DNA of 36,052 nt from Lyngbya confervoides BDU141951 (lineage in GTDB: Bacteria; Cyanobacteriota; Cyanobacteriia; Thermosynechococcales; Thermosynechococcaceae), in assembly GCF_000817775.3 (NCBI RefSeq), contig NZ_JTHE03000064.1:1-36052 (forward strand), written 5' to 3'. Position 1 is the first letter of the stretch, and the number at the start of each line of letters is the position of its first letter. A program made the translations under genes and the position numbers. Under the pieces are notes generated by a model. That model had not been told where the DNA came from. It saw nothing but the letters and a program-made list of their open reading frames with translations, and searched no databases. Below, piece by piece: positions 26,936-35,587 of this stretch.

Positions 26936-27559
26936 ATGTCTGACGAATTCATCAATGCAGACTCCCCAGTGGAATCAACAGATGAGTCTTCTGTTCAGGG
27001 AGCACGCTGGTATGCTGTACAGGTGGCCTCTGGCTGTGAGAAGAAGGTAAAGTCCAATTTAGAGCAACGCCTTCAAACCCTGGATGTCGTTGATCGCATT
27101 GTTCAAATTGAGATTCCCCAGACGCCCACTATCAAGCTTCGTAAGGATGGCAGTCGTGCCTCTAGCGAAGAAAAAGTCTTTCCTGGCTATGTCCTGGTAA
27201 GGATGGTCATGGATGACGAGACCTGGCAGGTCGTGAAAAACACTCCCAACGTTATCAACTTTGTGGGAGCAGAGCAAACGCGGCGCTACGGTCGAGGTCG
27301 GGGGCACGTTAAGCCCATGCCCTTGAGTCCACCCGAAGTTCAACGGATCTTTCGGAAGACTCAGGAGCAGGCACCTGTGGTCAAGGTCGATATGGAGGCT
27401 GGTGACAAAATTGTTGTCCTCAGCGGTCCATTTAAGGACTTTGAAGGGGAAGTGATTGAGGTAAGTCCCGAGCGCGGTAAGCTCAAGGCCTTGCTTTCAA
27501 TCTTTGGGCGAGATACCCCGGTCGAATTAGAGTTCAATCAGGTTCGCAAAGAGAATTAA
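26936..27559 (+). CDS. nusG: Transcription termination/antitermination protein NusG
   Basis: A 207-residue RNA polymerase elongation factor. The NGN domain runs from RWYAVQVASGCEKKVKSNLEQR through FPGYVLVRMVMDDETWQVVKNTPNVINFVG, and the KOW domain is at the C-terminus (EAGDKIVVLSGPFKDFEGEVIEVSPERGKLKALLSIFGRDTPVEL). About 25 acidic N-terminal residues precede the NGN domain, common in cyanobacteria. rplK begins six bases after the stop. Confidence 0.97.
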   Translation: MSDEFINADSPVESTDESSVQGARWYAVQVASGCEKKVKSNLEQRLQTLDVVDRIVQIEIPQTPTIKLRKDGSRASSEEKVFPGYVLVRMVMDDETWQVVKNTPNVINFVGAEQTRRYGRGRGHVKPMPLSPPEVQRIFRKTQEQAPVVKVDMEAGDKIVVLSGPFKDFEGEVIEVSPERGKLKALLSIFGRDTPVELEFNQVRKEN

Positions 27560-27565
27560 TCAGCG

Positions 27566-27991
27566 ATGGCAAAGAAAGTAGTTGCCCTTATCAAGCTAGC
27601 AATTCCGGCTGGCAAGGCTAACCCTGCGCCTCCCATTGGCCCTGCCTTGGGTCAGCATGGCGTGAATATCATGATGTTCTGCAAGGAGTATAATGCTCGT
27701 ACCGCAGACCAAGCCGGGATGATTGTGCCCGTCGAAATTTCTGTCTTCGAAGATCGTAGCTTTACCTTCATTCTGAAGACGCCTCCAGCGTCGGTGCTCA
27801 TTAAGAAGGCAGCTGGGATTGAGAAGGGATCGGGCGCACCCAACAGCAATAAGGTGGGAAAAATCACCACCGATCAGCTGCGCGAAATTGCCCAAACGAA
27901 GCTTCCCGACTTGAATGCCAATGATGTGGAAGCAGCGATGCGTATTATCGCTGGTACGGCTAAAAACATGGGCGTCACGGTTGTTGACTAG
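27566..27991 (+). CDS. rplK: 50S ribosomal protein L11
   Basis: A 141-residue protein of the GTPase-associated centre, binding 23S rRNA with L10-L7/L12. Clear signatures are the N-terminal [35 protein letters not shown] and the C-terminal RNA-binding part ([19 protein letters not shown], ending [13 protein letters not shown]). It is closely linked to nusG upstream and rplA downstream. Confidence 0.98.
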   Translation: MAKKVVALIKLAIPAGKANPAPPIGPALGQHGVNIMMFCKEYNARTADQAGMIVPVEISVFEDRSFTFILKTPPASVLIKKAAGIEKGSGAPNSNKVGKITTDQLREIAQTKLPDLNANDVEAAMRIIAGTAKNMGVTVVD

Positions 27992-28101
27992 CCCGGACTG
28001 GCTGGGGTCAACCCGGTCAAATTGTTTCACAGTTGTTGTCTCGCAAAATTATCAATGGGGGAGAGGCACTCGTTGCTTCGTTAAGGACCCCAGGAGGATC
28101 T

Positions 28102-28812
28102 ATGCCTAAAAAAGTATCGAAGCGATTGAGAGAACTCAACCAAATGGTTGAGGAAAAAGCCTACGCTCCCCTAGAGGCGCTAGAGCTTCTTAGAAAAACA
28201 GCGACGGCTAAGTTTCCAGAATCGGCAGAAGCCCACGTGCGACTGGGCATTGACCCGAAGTACACCGATCAACAGTTGCGAACGACGGTTGCGCTACCCA
28301 AGGGAACAGGGCAAGAGGTCAGGGTCGCGGTCATTGCTCGGGGTGAAAAGGTTGCCGAAGCCACTGGCGCAGGCGCGGATATTGCTGGGTCGGAAGAATT
28401 AATTGACGAAATTCAAAAGGGGCGGTTGGACTTCGATTTGTTAATTGCCACGCCCGACATGATGCCCCAGGTGGCAAAGGTAGGTCGGATTTTGGGACCC
28501 AAGGGGTTGATGCCCTCTCCGAAGGCGGGAACCGTGACCTTTGATTTGCCCCAGGCAATCGAAGAATTTAAAGCGGGTAAGCTGGAGTTCCGAGCCGATC
28601 GAACGGGAATTGTTCATGTTATGTTTGGCAAAGCCGCCTTTAGTGCCGAGGATTTACTGGTGAATCTGAAGGCGCTGCAAGAAACCATTGATCGCAATCG
28701 CCCTTCGGGAGCGAAGGGACGCTACTGGCGATCGCTCTACGTTTCGGCAACGATGGGGCCTTCCATTGAAGTTGATGTTAATGAACTACGCGATATGAAG
28801 GCTGGCGAATAA
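28102..28812 (+). CDS. rplA: 50S ribosomal protein L1
   Basis: A 236-residue L1-stalk protein, in other bacteria also an autogenous translational repressor of the rplK-rplA message. Signatures are [34 protein letters not shown], the central [19 protein letters not shown] and [10 protein letters not shown]. The start is the ATG preceded by AGGAGG at the right distance; the frame is open 23 codons upstream. The 110-base gap after rplK could carry the L1 binding site, not identified here. Confidence 0.97.
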   Translation: MPKKVSKRLRELNQMVEEKAYAPLEALELLRKTATAKFPESAEAHVRLGIDPKYTDQQLRTTVALPKGTGQEVRVAVIARGEKVAEATGAGADIAGSEELIDEIQKGRLDFDLLIATPDMMPQVAKVGRILGPKGLMPSPKAGTVTFDLPQAIEEFKAGKLEFRADRTGIVHVMFGKAAFSAEDLLVNLKALQETIDRNRPSGAKGRYWRSLYVSATMGPSIEVDVNELRDMKAGE

Positions 28813-28869
28813 GCCGGCTTGGATCCATCGCGTTTGGAGAAGATTGCCAATTTCCTAGTTTTTACCGTT

Positions 28870-28990
28870 ACATATCGGCCACAGACAGCGGGTGCTTACG
28901 CTTAAATATCCCGCCGAGGTTCCGTCAAGATCTAGCAACTGGTTCAGCCTGTGCTAGGTTTCGCCTCGAACGTCGCGTTTGGGGCTTTTT
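28870..28990 (+). promoter_or_regulatory. L10 leader with transcription attenuator
   Basis: The interval before rplJ carries the conserved L10-leader elements CCACAGACAGCGGGTGC and, after a loop, ATCCCGCCGAGG, which pair through CGGG/CCCG. A following 9-bp hairpin (GCCTCGAAC with GTTTGGGGC, loop GTCGC) runs into five T residues at 28986-28990, like an intrinsic terminator. In characterised bacteria, L10(L12)4 binds this RNA to repress its own operon. The 5' edge is approximate. Confidence 0.88.
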
Positions 28991-29046
28991 ACTGGGAAAT
29001 TGACCCTAAAGTTTCTGTCTCGACCCAATATAAGGAGGTGAATTGA

Positions 29047-29568
29047 ATGGGTAGAACGCCAGAAAATAAGCGCCAGATTGTCGCTGACCTGAAACAGCAG
29101 CTTAGCGACGCGCAAATGGCGGTTGTGATTGACTACCAAGGTTTGAGTGTTGCGGAGATTTCTGATCTCCGCAATCGCGTTCGTTCCGCCGGGGCTGTGT
29201 GCAAGGTAACGAAGAATACCTTGATGCGCCTTGCTATCGACGGAGACGATAACTGGCAACCCTTGACCGAGTATCTGAAAGGCTCTTCAGCTTTTCTGCT
29301 GGTTAAAGAAGATCTCAGCGCTATCAAATCTTACCAAGAGTTTCAGAAGGCAACCAAAAAAACTGCGATTCGTGGCGCGGTGATGGAGGGAAAACCGCTT
29401 TCTGAGGCGGAGGTTAAGGCCTTGGGTGACTTGCCCACGAAGGAAGTCCTCATGGCTCAAATTGCAGGAGCACTCAACGCGATTACTGCCAAGGTGGCCA
29501 TTGGCGTGAAGGAGGTTCCGTCTTCCATTGCTCGCGGCCTCAATGCCTACGCGACCAAAGAAGGCTAG
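29047..29568 (+). CDS. rplJ: 50S ribosomal protein L10
   Basis: A 173-residue protein that anchors L7/L12 dimers on the ribosomal stalk. Family features include NKRQIVADLKQQLSDAQMAVVIDYQGLSVAEISDLRNRVR, KVTKNTLMRLA, and the helical C-terminal part (MAQIAGALNAITAKVAIGVKEVPSSIARGLNAYA) that binds L12. AAGGAGGTG precedes the ATG by a few bases. It is controlled by the L10 leader and followed by rplL after 84 bases. Confidence 0.98.
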   Translation: MGRTPENKRQIVADLKQQLSDAQMAVVIDYQGLSVAEISDLRNRVRSAGAVCKVTKNTLMRLAIDGDDNWQPLTEYLKGSSAFLLVKEDLSAIKSYQEFQKATKKTAIRGAVMEGKPLSEAEVKALGDLPTKEVLMAQIAGALNAITAKVAIGVKEVPSSIARGLNAYATKEG

Positions 29569-29652
29569 TCCCTGAGACTTGGGGAGGAGTCGAAGCAACA
29601 TCGCTTCCTACCCTGTATTGTTCAATCTGCATTATTTATTTAGGAGATACAA

Positions 29653-30042
29653 ATGTCTGCTGCAACGGATCAAATTATCGAACAACTCAAATCTCTAACC
29701 TTGCTGGAAGCTGCTGAGTTGGTCAAGCAAATCGAAGAGGTTTTTGAAGTCAGCGCAGCGGCCCCGGCTGCGGGAGTCATGATGGCGGCTCCAGGTGCGG
29801 CGGGTCCGGCCGAAGAGGTTGAAGAAAAGACTGAATTTGATGTAGTCCTTGAAGAGGTTCCTGCGGATAAGAAAATTGCAATCTTGAAGGCTGTGCGGGC
29901 TTTGACTGGCCTGGGTCTTAAGGAGGCCAAGGAGATGGTCGAGTCTGCGCCTAAGGCAATTAAGGAAGGCGTCTCGAAGGATGATGCTGAGGACGCGAAG
30001 AAGCAAATTGAAGAGGCTGGCGGTAAGGTCTCGCTTAAGTAA
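29653..30042 (+). CDS. rplL: 50S ribosomal protein L7/L12
   Basis: A 129-residue acidic stalk protein that recruits translational GTPases. The N-terminal dimerisation part ([26 protein letters not shown]) is followed by an Ala/Gly/Pro-rich hinge and the C-terminal domain [45 protein letters not shown] precedes the ATG. The gene ends the cluster, with a strong terminator immediately after. Confidence 0.98.
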   Translation: MSAATDQIIEQLKSLTLLEAAELVKQIEEVFEVSAAAPAAGVMMAAPGAAGPAEEVEEKTEFDVVLEEVPADKKIAILKAVRALTGLGLKEAKEMVESAPKAIKEGVSKDDAEDAKKQIEEAGGKVSLK

Positions 30043-30071
30043 GCCTTGCCGACTGAGTCTGGCCCGATGAT

Positions 30072-30124
30072 TTCGTCGTTGAAGCTTGCCACCTGGGTGG
30101 GAGCTTCAACGACGAATTTTTTTT
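30072..30124 (+). terminator. Strong rho-independent terminator after rplL
   Basis: A perfect 15-bp stem (TTCGTCGTTGAAGCT and its complement at 30102-30116), with an inner CCACC/GGTGG extension, runs into eight T residues. It ends the ribosomal protein transcript. Confidence 0.95.
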
Positions 30125-30573
30125 AGCGGGAGAGGAGGACCGGGTATGGAATTTTGGGCGCTGCACCGGAAGGTGAGCGGCGATACTGAGGCTACTCCCA
30201 GGATGCTTTAGTCTGGCGCTGGGTCATTGTTTCGCTGTTCTCAAGTTCCAAATATATAATGCTCACGTTTGTTTGTCCTTCCCGTGGGGAGTCCACCCCC
30301 TTGACCGACTCTTGAGCACCCTCAGCTGCGAGAAGAATTAGGAGCTAAGGTGTCTACAAAGATCCCGAACAGATCTACGATGAACAGTGGACTTCACTGT
30401 TTGCAAGGGTTCTTTGCTGACTATTGCAGGCGTAACGTTTAACCCCCCCTAAATCTTACAGGTTCCCATCGTGCTCCTGTGGACGAGGTTAAACACCGGG
30501 TCTAAACGGACCCCAGAGAAAGCTCAAGTCTGACTGAATAACCGCCAGAAAACCCTGGTTAGAGGAAAGTTTT
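30125..30573 (+). other. Long interval between rplL terminator and glgC: possible small ORF, promoter and structured leader
   Basis: About 450 bases without a confident gene. At 30146-30211 a 21-codon ORF (MEFWALHRKVS...) follows AGGAGG at seven bases, which is speculative as a gene. A consensus TATAAT lies at 30255-30260 with only a weak -35 and would give glgC a leader of about 300 bases. That leader would hold a 7-bp perfect hairpin (30383-30401, AACAGTG/CACTGTT), a long-range GTTTAACC/GGTTAAAC pairing (30437-30494) enclosing ACAGG/CCTGT, and a small GGGTC/GACCC hairpin (30498-30513). Confidence 0.45.
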
Positions 30574-31878
30574 ATGAAACGAGTCTTAGCAATTATCCTA
30601 GGTGGTGGTGCAGGTAGTCGACTGTACCCCCTCACCAAAGAACGGGCCAAGCCAGCGGTGCCGCTGGCCGGAAAATATCGTCTGATTGATATCCCGGTCA
30701 GTAACTGTATCAATTCTGACATCACGAAGATCTATGTTTTGACGCAGTTTAAGTCGGCTTCCCTGAACCGTCATATTTCGCGAGCTTATAATTTTGTGGG
30801 CTTTCGCGACGAATTTGTTGAAGTCCTTGCGGCGCAAAAAACAGAGGAAGATAGCACCTGGTTTCAAGGGACAGCGGATGCGGTGCGGCAATACATGCAT
30901 CTCATTGAAACCTGGAAAGATATTGATGAAGTGCTGATTCTCTCAGGCGACCATCTTTACCGCATGGATTATCGTAACTTTATTCACCATCACCGACAGA
31001 CCGGCGCAGACATTACGCTTTCGGTGATTCCCATTGATGACGAGCGTGCCTCTAGCTTTGGCCTGATGAAAATTGATGCTCAGGGGAAGGTGATTGACTT
31101 TCACGAAAAACCCACGGGCGATCGCCTTCAGCAAATGCGGGTCGATACTACCACTCTAGGATTAAGTGCCCAAGATGCCCAGATCAAGCCCTATATTGCC
31201 TCCATGGGAATTTATGTCTTTAAAAAGGATGTATTGCTGGATCTGTTGAAAACCTCTCCGGAATCCACAGATTTCGGCAAGGAAATCATTCCTAACGCCA
31301 TTTTTAGGCAGGGGGGCAGCAATCTTAAGGTTCAGGCCCACCTATTTAATGATTACTGGGAGGATATTGGGACCATTAAGTCCTTTTTTGACGCCAATCT
31401 GGGTCTGACCAGTCAACCCGATCCAGCCTTCAGTTTTTACGATGAAAAGGCCCCCATCTATACTCGTTCTCGCTATTTGCCACCGACCAAGCTCTTGGAT
31501 TGTCGCGTTACCGAATCCATTATTGGAGAAGGGTGCATTTTGAAAAAGTGCGATATTCTTCACTCTGTCCTGGGAGTTCGATCGTGGATAGAAGAAGGAT
31601 GCGTCATTGACAATGCTCTCTTGCTCGGCTCTGACTACTCCCAAACCCATCGCAATCGCTATCTAGAACCTGAATCCAGTTTGCCCATTGGCATCGGAAA
31701 GAACTCGGTTGTGAGGCGGGCAATTATCGACAAAAACGTCAGAATTGGCCAAAATGTCAAAATTATAAATGAAAAGGGGCTAGAGGATTTCGACGATCCC
31801 CAGGGACGCTTTTATATCCGTAACGGCATTGTTGTGATTCCTAAGAATACGGAAATCCCAGACGGGACAATTATCTAA
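30574..31878 (+). CDS. glgC: Glucose-1-phosphate adenylyltransferase (ADP-glucose pyrophosphorylase)
   Basis: A 434-residue enzyme that makes ADP-glucose from ATP and glucose-1-phosphate, the committed step of glycogen synthesis. The N-terminal nucleotidyltransferase domain has [55 protein letters not shown] and FHEKP. The C-terminal left-handed beta-helix (from about residue 290) holds the regulatory parts [17 protein letters not shown] and GIVVIPKN, where lysines of cyanobacterial enzymes bind 3-phosphoglycerate. Length fits the cyanobacterial homotetrameric form. GAGGAAAG lies about five bases before the ATG. The preceding leader is long and structured. Confidence 0.97.
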   Translation: MKRVLAIILGGGAGSRLYPLTKERAKPAVPLAGKYRLIDIPVSNCINSDITKIYVLTQFKSASLNRHISRAYNFVGFRDEFVEVLAAQKTEEDSTWFQGTADAVRQYMHLIETWKDIDEVLILSGDHLYRMDYRNFIHHHRQTGADITLSVIPIDDERASSFGLMKIDAQGKVIDFHEKPTGDRLQQMRVDTTTLGLSAQDAQIKPYIASMGIYVFKKDVLLDLLKTSPESTDFGKEIIPNAIFRQGGSNLKVQAHLFNDYWEDIGTIKSFFDANLGLTSQPDPAFSFYDEKAPIYTRSRYLPPTKLLDCRVTESIIGEGCILKKCDILHSVLGVRSWIEEGCVIDNALLLGSDYSQTHRNRYLEPESSLPIGIGKNSVVRRAIIDKNVRIGQNVKIINEKGLEDFDDPQGRFYIRNGIVVIPKNTEIPDGTII

Positions 31879-31927
31879 GATCTAAAATCCATGGGGCTGT
31901 GGACTCCTCTCTCAGCCCATCTCAGCT

Positions 31928-32518
31928 TCATAGCGAGGAGGCATCGGGTACCGGGAGGGAGGGGGAGGAAAGAGAGTCCGGCTGCTCTCCCATGGCCTGA
32001 CACCAAAGCTGATAATCTTGAACAATTTGCTGTACCAGACGCTGCTTGACGGTTGTCAAGATGCCCTTTAGCAGACTGTTGCCTGTAGTGTGAAGAATGC
32101 TCCGTGGCGTCATCCATAGAGCCGGAGGGAGATGGACATCCACCCTGAGGTGTGCAGTGCCGCGCAGCTCCGTTCGATTCTCACGGGTGTAAGCGGCGAG
32201 GACGCCATCCAAATCTAGTTTGAATCGCTGGTTGATATAGTCAACTCCCCGTAATTCACAATCAATGGCCCGGAGCTGAATGGCTCCAGCTTCATTGAGC
32301 CAGATTTGAATGTCCACGGTGGGCTGTAGCGTCAGCATCAGAAAAGGGCGCGATCGCATCTGCAATCGAAACCGATCCGGGGCCAGCTGTGTGATCTGCT
32401 CCGGATCCACAAGAGCGTGAATCAAGCGCTGCGGTTGACGCAGATAGTGACCAATCGAGAGAGCTCCTGGGGTAATCGGGATTGCAATTTTTTGAACGGC
32501 TTTAAAATGCGCTTGCAT
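31928..32518 (-). CDS. DUF1997 family protein
   Basis: A protein of about 196 residues that resembles the cyanobacterial and plastid DUF1997 family: IGHYLRQPQRLIHALVDPEQI, FRLQMRSRPFLMLTLQPTVDIQIW, GVDYINQRFKLDLDGVL and HLPPALWMTPRSILHTTGNSLLKGIL, ending in a helix (VKQRLVQQIVQDYQLW). No signal peptide is seen; function is unknown. The start is unclear: MQAHFKAVQ (used here) fits the family better than the Met-rich extension up to 32539, and neither has a good ribosome binding site. It diverges from pheA and converges on glgC. Confidence 0.82.
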   Translation of the reverse strand: MQAHFKAVQKIAIPITPGALSIGHYLRQPQRLIHALVDPEQITQLAPDRFRLQMRSRPFLMLTLQPTVDIQIWLNEAGAIQLRAIDCELRGVDYINQRFKLDLDGVLAAYTRENRTELRGTAHLRVDVHLPPALWMTPRSILHTTGNSLLKGILTTVKQRLVQQIVQDYQLWCQAMGEQPDSLSSPSLPVPDASSL

Positions 32519-32674
32519 AACGGGCATCATATGCATCACTTGTTATTAATTTAACTATTTTTCAGTCCCACAAGAACAGATTATTTTTGACTGTAGGTCA
32601 GCATAGCCTGGAAACCGGTTGCTTTTCAGGGCCCCTCAGCCCTTAGGATGGGAAATAGACCTTGCAGAACGCTG

Positions 32675-33550
32675 ATGATGACGCCGCTTTCAATTGCCTA
32701 CCTGGGTCCTCCTGGGACTTACACTGAGCAGGCTGCCCTGAATTATGCAGACTGGTTGCAGCGTAAACACTCCTGCGATCCCCCCATCCTCAAGCCCGAG
32801 CCCACGATTGCGCAGACCGTCCTAGCCCTAGCCCAAGGAAACGTTTCCCTGGCCGTTGTGCCGGTGGAAAATTCCTTAGAAGGGGGGGTCTCCTTAACCC
32901 TAGATTCGCTCTGGAAAATTGAGGATCTTAAGGTTTATCAGGCCTTTATCCTGCCTATCAACCATATGTTCATCACTCAGACGACTGATTTTAGTCAAAT
33001 CGTCGCGGTCTATTCTCACCCGCAGCCCTTAGGCCAATGTCAAGATTGGCTCTCAGCGACTGTGCCCCAGGCGCAATTGATTCCCACCAGCTCAACGGCT
33101 GAAGCGTTGAAATACGTGATGGATCAACGGCAGGTGGGAGCCATCGCCTCCGAGCGGGCTGCATGGCTACATCAGCTCCCCATACAGGCACGCTCGATTC
33201 AGGACCACCCGGATAACTGCACCAAGTTTTGGGTCCTGACCCGGCAAAAGGACTGCCCCCTTCAAAGTCCTGGGATCGCGACTCACACATCCCTTGCTTT
33301 TAGCGTTGATCAAAACATCCCTGGTGCACTCTTGTCCCCCCTGCGCGTGTTTGCCCAACGTCAGATTAACCTCAGTCGTATTGAGTCACGTCCGGCTAAA
33401 ACCGCCCTGGGCGATTATGTGTTTTTTGTAGACGCAGAAATCGGAGAAGAGACAGCCCTTTTCCAGGAGGCTCTCCAGGATTTATACCGGAGTACAAATG
33501 TTTTAAAGGTTTTAGGGTCCTACAATCTTGTCAGTTTTGCAAGATTGTAG
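32675..33550 (+). CDS. pheA: Prephenate dehydratase
   Basis: A monofunctional enzyme of about 291 residues that converts prephenate to phenylpyruvate in phenylalanine synthesis. The catalytic domain opens with IAYLGPPGTYTEQAALNYA, contains VVPVENSLEGGV and VYSHPQPLGQCQDWL, and has the CTKFWVLTRQ segment that corresponds to the TRF catalytic motif, here with Lys in place of Arg. The C-terminal ACT domain (PGALLSPLRVFAQRQINLSRIESRPAKTALGDYVFFVD) with the ESRP motif binds phenylalanine for feedback inhibition. The tandem ATGs at 32675/32678 are chosen by alignment; an ATG nine codons upstream is possible. A 13-bp inverted repeat covers the stop codon. Confidence 0.93.
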   Translation: MMTPLSIAYLGPPGTYTEQAALNYADWLQRKHSCDPPILKPEPTIAQTVLALAQGNVSLAVVPVENSLEGGVSLTLDSLWKIEDLKVYQAFILPINHMFITQTTDFSQIVAVYSHPQPLGQCQDWLSATVPQAQLIPTSSTAEALKYVMDQRQVGAIASERAAWLHQLPIQARSIQDHPDNCTKFWVLTRQKDCPLQSPGIATHTSLAFSVDQNIPGALLSPLRVFAQRQINLSRIESRPAKTALGDYVFFVDAEIGEETALFQEALQDLYRSTNVLKVLGSYNLVSFARL

Positions 33551-33552
33551 GA
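33518..33552. repeat. Perfect 13-bp inverted repeat over the pheA stop codon
   Basis: TCCTACAATCTTG and CAAGATTGTAGGA form a perfect 13-bp stem around a 9-base loop (TCAGTTTTG). The right arm holds the last codons and the stop of pheA. No T-run follows on the plus strand, so it is not a textbook terminator. It lies between convergent pheA and the STAND NTPase gene. Confidence 0.85.
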
Positions 33553-33598
33553 TGTGGGGCGTTAACCTCATGGAAAGCAAAAATCGCGTTCAAGAAGG

Positions 33599-35563
33599 CT
33601 AGATGACAAACGATTCAATCACGCTATGATGACTCCAGTCAATCTGAAGCATAAATTGATCGCCTTGCTCTCCACGGAACAGGGGTAGTCGTAAATCATG
33701 ATCATGTTTTTGCGTGGTCATGGTCCGTAGATTTTCTCCATTGCCGTTAAGTAAACTCAGGGAAAGGTTTTCTGGAAGCTCTAACTGATGATCTAGGGGC
33801 TGGACCTGTGCCCGAACGCCAATCTTTTGTGCAGATTCCTCTGTAACCGAGACAATCAATGCAATAGTTAAGGCTGAGTTATGGTTGCCCAGTAAAATAC
33901 GCTTAAACCGTTTTTCAAGCTTCGTCCCACGGAGATGATAGGTGCTGCGTAGGCGGACAGCAACCATCTCAGGATTACTAAAGAAAACCCCCATGGGTTC
34001 CCACTGACTGGGGTAATTCTGGTCAAACCACTGACTGAGGCGGACCGGTTCTTGAGTTGAGGAAGGGCTGAGATCAAGGATCTCCTCCGACTCGATATCC
34101 TTGGGCAGGGGCGATCGCTGCATACCGTTGCGAGTCTCACCTCCGCTAATCTCTGCAATGAGCACCCCGGTTACATATTCCATAACTAGGCTAGAGAGGG
34201 CAAACAGCGACTGATTCTTGACCTCAGGGGTCAAAATCAGGGAGCGCGATCGCAAGGAGGCCAGTACTTCAAATAGATCGCGTCCAGAAATCGCAATGGT
34301 CAGGCCCGATTCAATCATTAAAAAAGAAAGGGGTTCCCCCTGAAGAGCCAGGAAAAACAAAACCTCCTTCTCCAGGGGAGAAAGTCGGCTAAAGCTTCGC
34401 TGAAGCTGATGGTTAATCTCACCAAAAACAAAGGTTTGGTGTTGCAGAAATGCACTAACCTTTCCATTAAATAACGTATGGCTGAGGCTAGAAACTGCCG
34501 TGAGCGCACCTGGATAACCAGAGTAGCGCTTGATTAGCTCGTCCCAGCAGTCCGCATCCTCTAATCGTTCACTCTCAAGTAAGGCACGGGCATCTTCCAC
34601 CTGCAAGCCCTGCAATTCCATGGGCCTGACCGCAATCGCGTCACTAGTTTGCATAAGAATGTCTGCGGGAGCTTCCAATCCTGTCATGATCAAACAGCTT
34701 TGATGGGACACATCGGCAAGCTGGCGGAAAAGCTCCCCATAATCTTCATACCCCTCTGCGTACTGTCCTGCTAGCTGTTGCGCATCTAAAATTGCCTCAA
34801 TCCCATCTAGAATCAGCAGGCATCGGTGTTTCTTCAGGATGGAAACCAGCTGATTGATTGGGTTCTTGATACGGCTATAGGGTTGCTCAAGCGCTTCAAA
34901 TAGATTGGCAATCAGGGCACTGAGAGGAGGTTGATGACTGATGGATCGCCAAAGAACATGTTCAAATGCTCCCTGCACGTCGTCAATGAACATTCTGGCA
35001 AGGGCCGTCTTGCCCACACCACTCAAACCATGGATGCTAACGACCTGGACATTATCTTCTAAGACCCAGGTATTTAGCTGATCTAGCTCGTCATCTCGAC
35101 CGCAAAAGACCGGAATCTCTGGCATCACATCCCAAACCGGGTTTGTCACCGCCGAAGGCCAAGCTTCTTGTAGCTTAACGGCCTGTGCATTTTTACGACG
35201 GCGACCCCGTGTTGAAGTGGAAATTGGAAGGGTGGAGCTGACCTCTAGAAGGTTGTCACCGACGCCAGCCTGCTGCTCTAGCAATAGGCGGATATTAGTT
35301 TTGCTAACCTCTTTGCCCATGGCCGAGGACAAAAGACGCCAGAATTTGGGGCCAATGTCTCGCATTAAATAATTAAGACTGTAGGGAGAGTTATCGGCCA
35401 TTTGCTCGTACGTCATTCCCTGCCACGTCCCCTTTAAAAGAGTGACCTCAGGTGCACTGAGCTGTCGCCCCGCTTGCGCCAGGATTGCTGCGTTAATTAG
35501 CTTAAAAGCCTCATCAAATTCCATGGTTTTCTTACGTTCTTGCGATTGATTAGAGTTGTCCAT
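33599..35563 (-). CDS. STAND NTPase: HTH-like N-terminus, NB-ARC, winged helix and DUF1822-like C-terminus
   Basis: About 654 residues. Residues about 14-95 (EFDEAFKLINAAIL, LSAPEVTLLKGTWQGMTYEQMADN, YLMRDIGPKFWRLLSSAMGKEVSK) match the HTH-like N-terminal domain found on many cyanobacterial STAND proteins (vWA-MoxR-associated type). An NB-ARC ATPase follows: FCGRDDELDQL, Walker A GLSGVGKTAL (Lys185), Walker B CLLILDGIEAI (Asp253), and a sensor segment MTGLEAP (294-300) where TSRE-like with an arginine is usual. The winged-helix part ends in SLVMEYVTGVLIAEI. The last 160 residues (LSQWFDQNYPSQW to SHHSVIESFVI) resemble DUF1822. No WD40 or TPR repeats are present. Likely a signal-responsive ATPase; its role, possibly stress or defence signalling, is inference. 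The start may be 35563 or 35524. Confidence 0.82.
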   Translation of the reverse strand: MDNSNQSQERKKTMEFDEAFKLINAAILAQAGRQLSAPEVTLLKGTWQGMTYEQMADNSPYSLNYLMRDIGPKFWRLLSSAMGKEVSKTNIRLLLEQQAGVGDNLLEVSSTLPISTSTRGRRRKNAQAVKLQEAWPSAVTNPVWDVMPEIPVFCGRDDELDQLNTWVLEDNVQVVSIHGLSGVGKTALARMFIDDVQGAFEHVLWRSISHQPPLSALIANLFEALEQPYSRIKNPINQLVSILKKHRCLLILDGIEAILDAQQLAGQYAEGYEDYGELFRQLADVSHQSCLIMTGLEAPADILMQTSDAIAVRPMELQGLQVEDARALLESERLEDADCWDELIKRYSGYPGALTAVSSLSHTLFNGKVSAFLQHQTFVFGEINHQLQRSFSRLSPLEKEVLFFLALQGEPLSFLMIESGLTIAISGRDLFEVLASLRSRSLILTPEVKNQSLFALSSLVMEYVTGVLIAEISGGETRNGMQRSPLPKDIESEEILDLSPSSTQEPVRLSQWFDQNYPSQWEPMGVFFSNPEMVAVRLRSTYHLRGTKLEKRFKRILLGNHNSALTIALIVSVTEESAQKIGVRAQVQPLDHQLELPENLSLSLLNGNGENLRTMTTQKHDHDLRLPLFRGEQGDQFMLQIDWSHHSVIESFVI

Positions 35564-35587
35564 AGCCCCACTGATTGGACCCCACAC

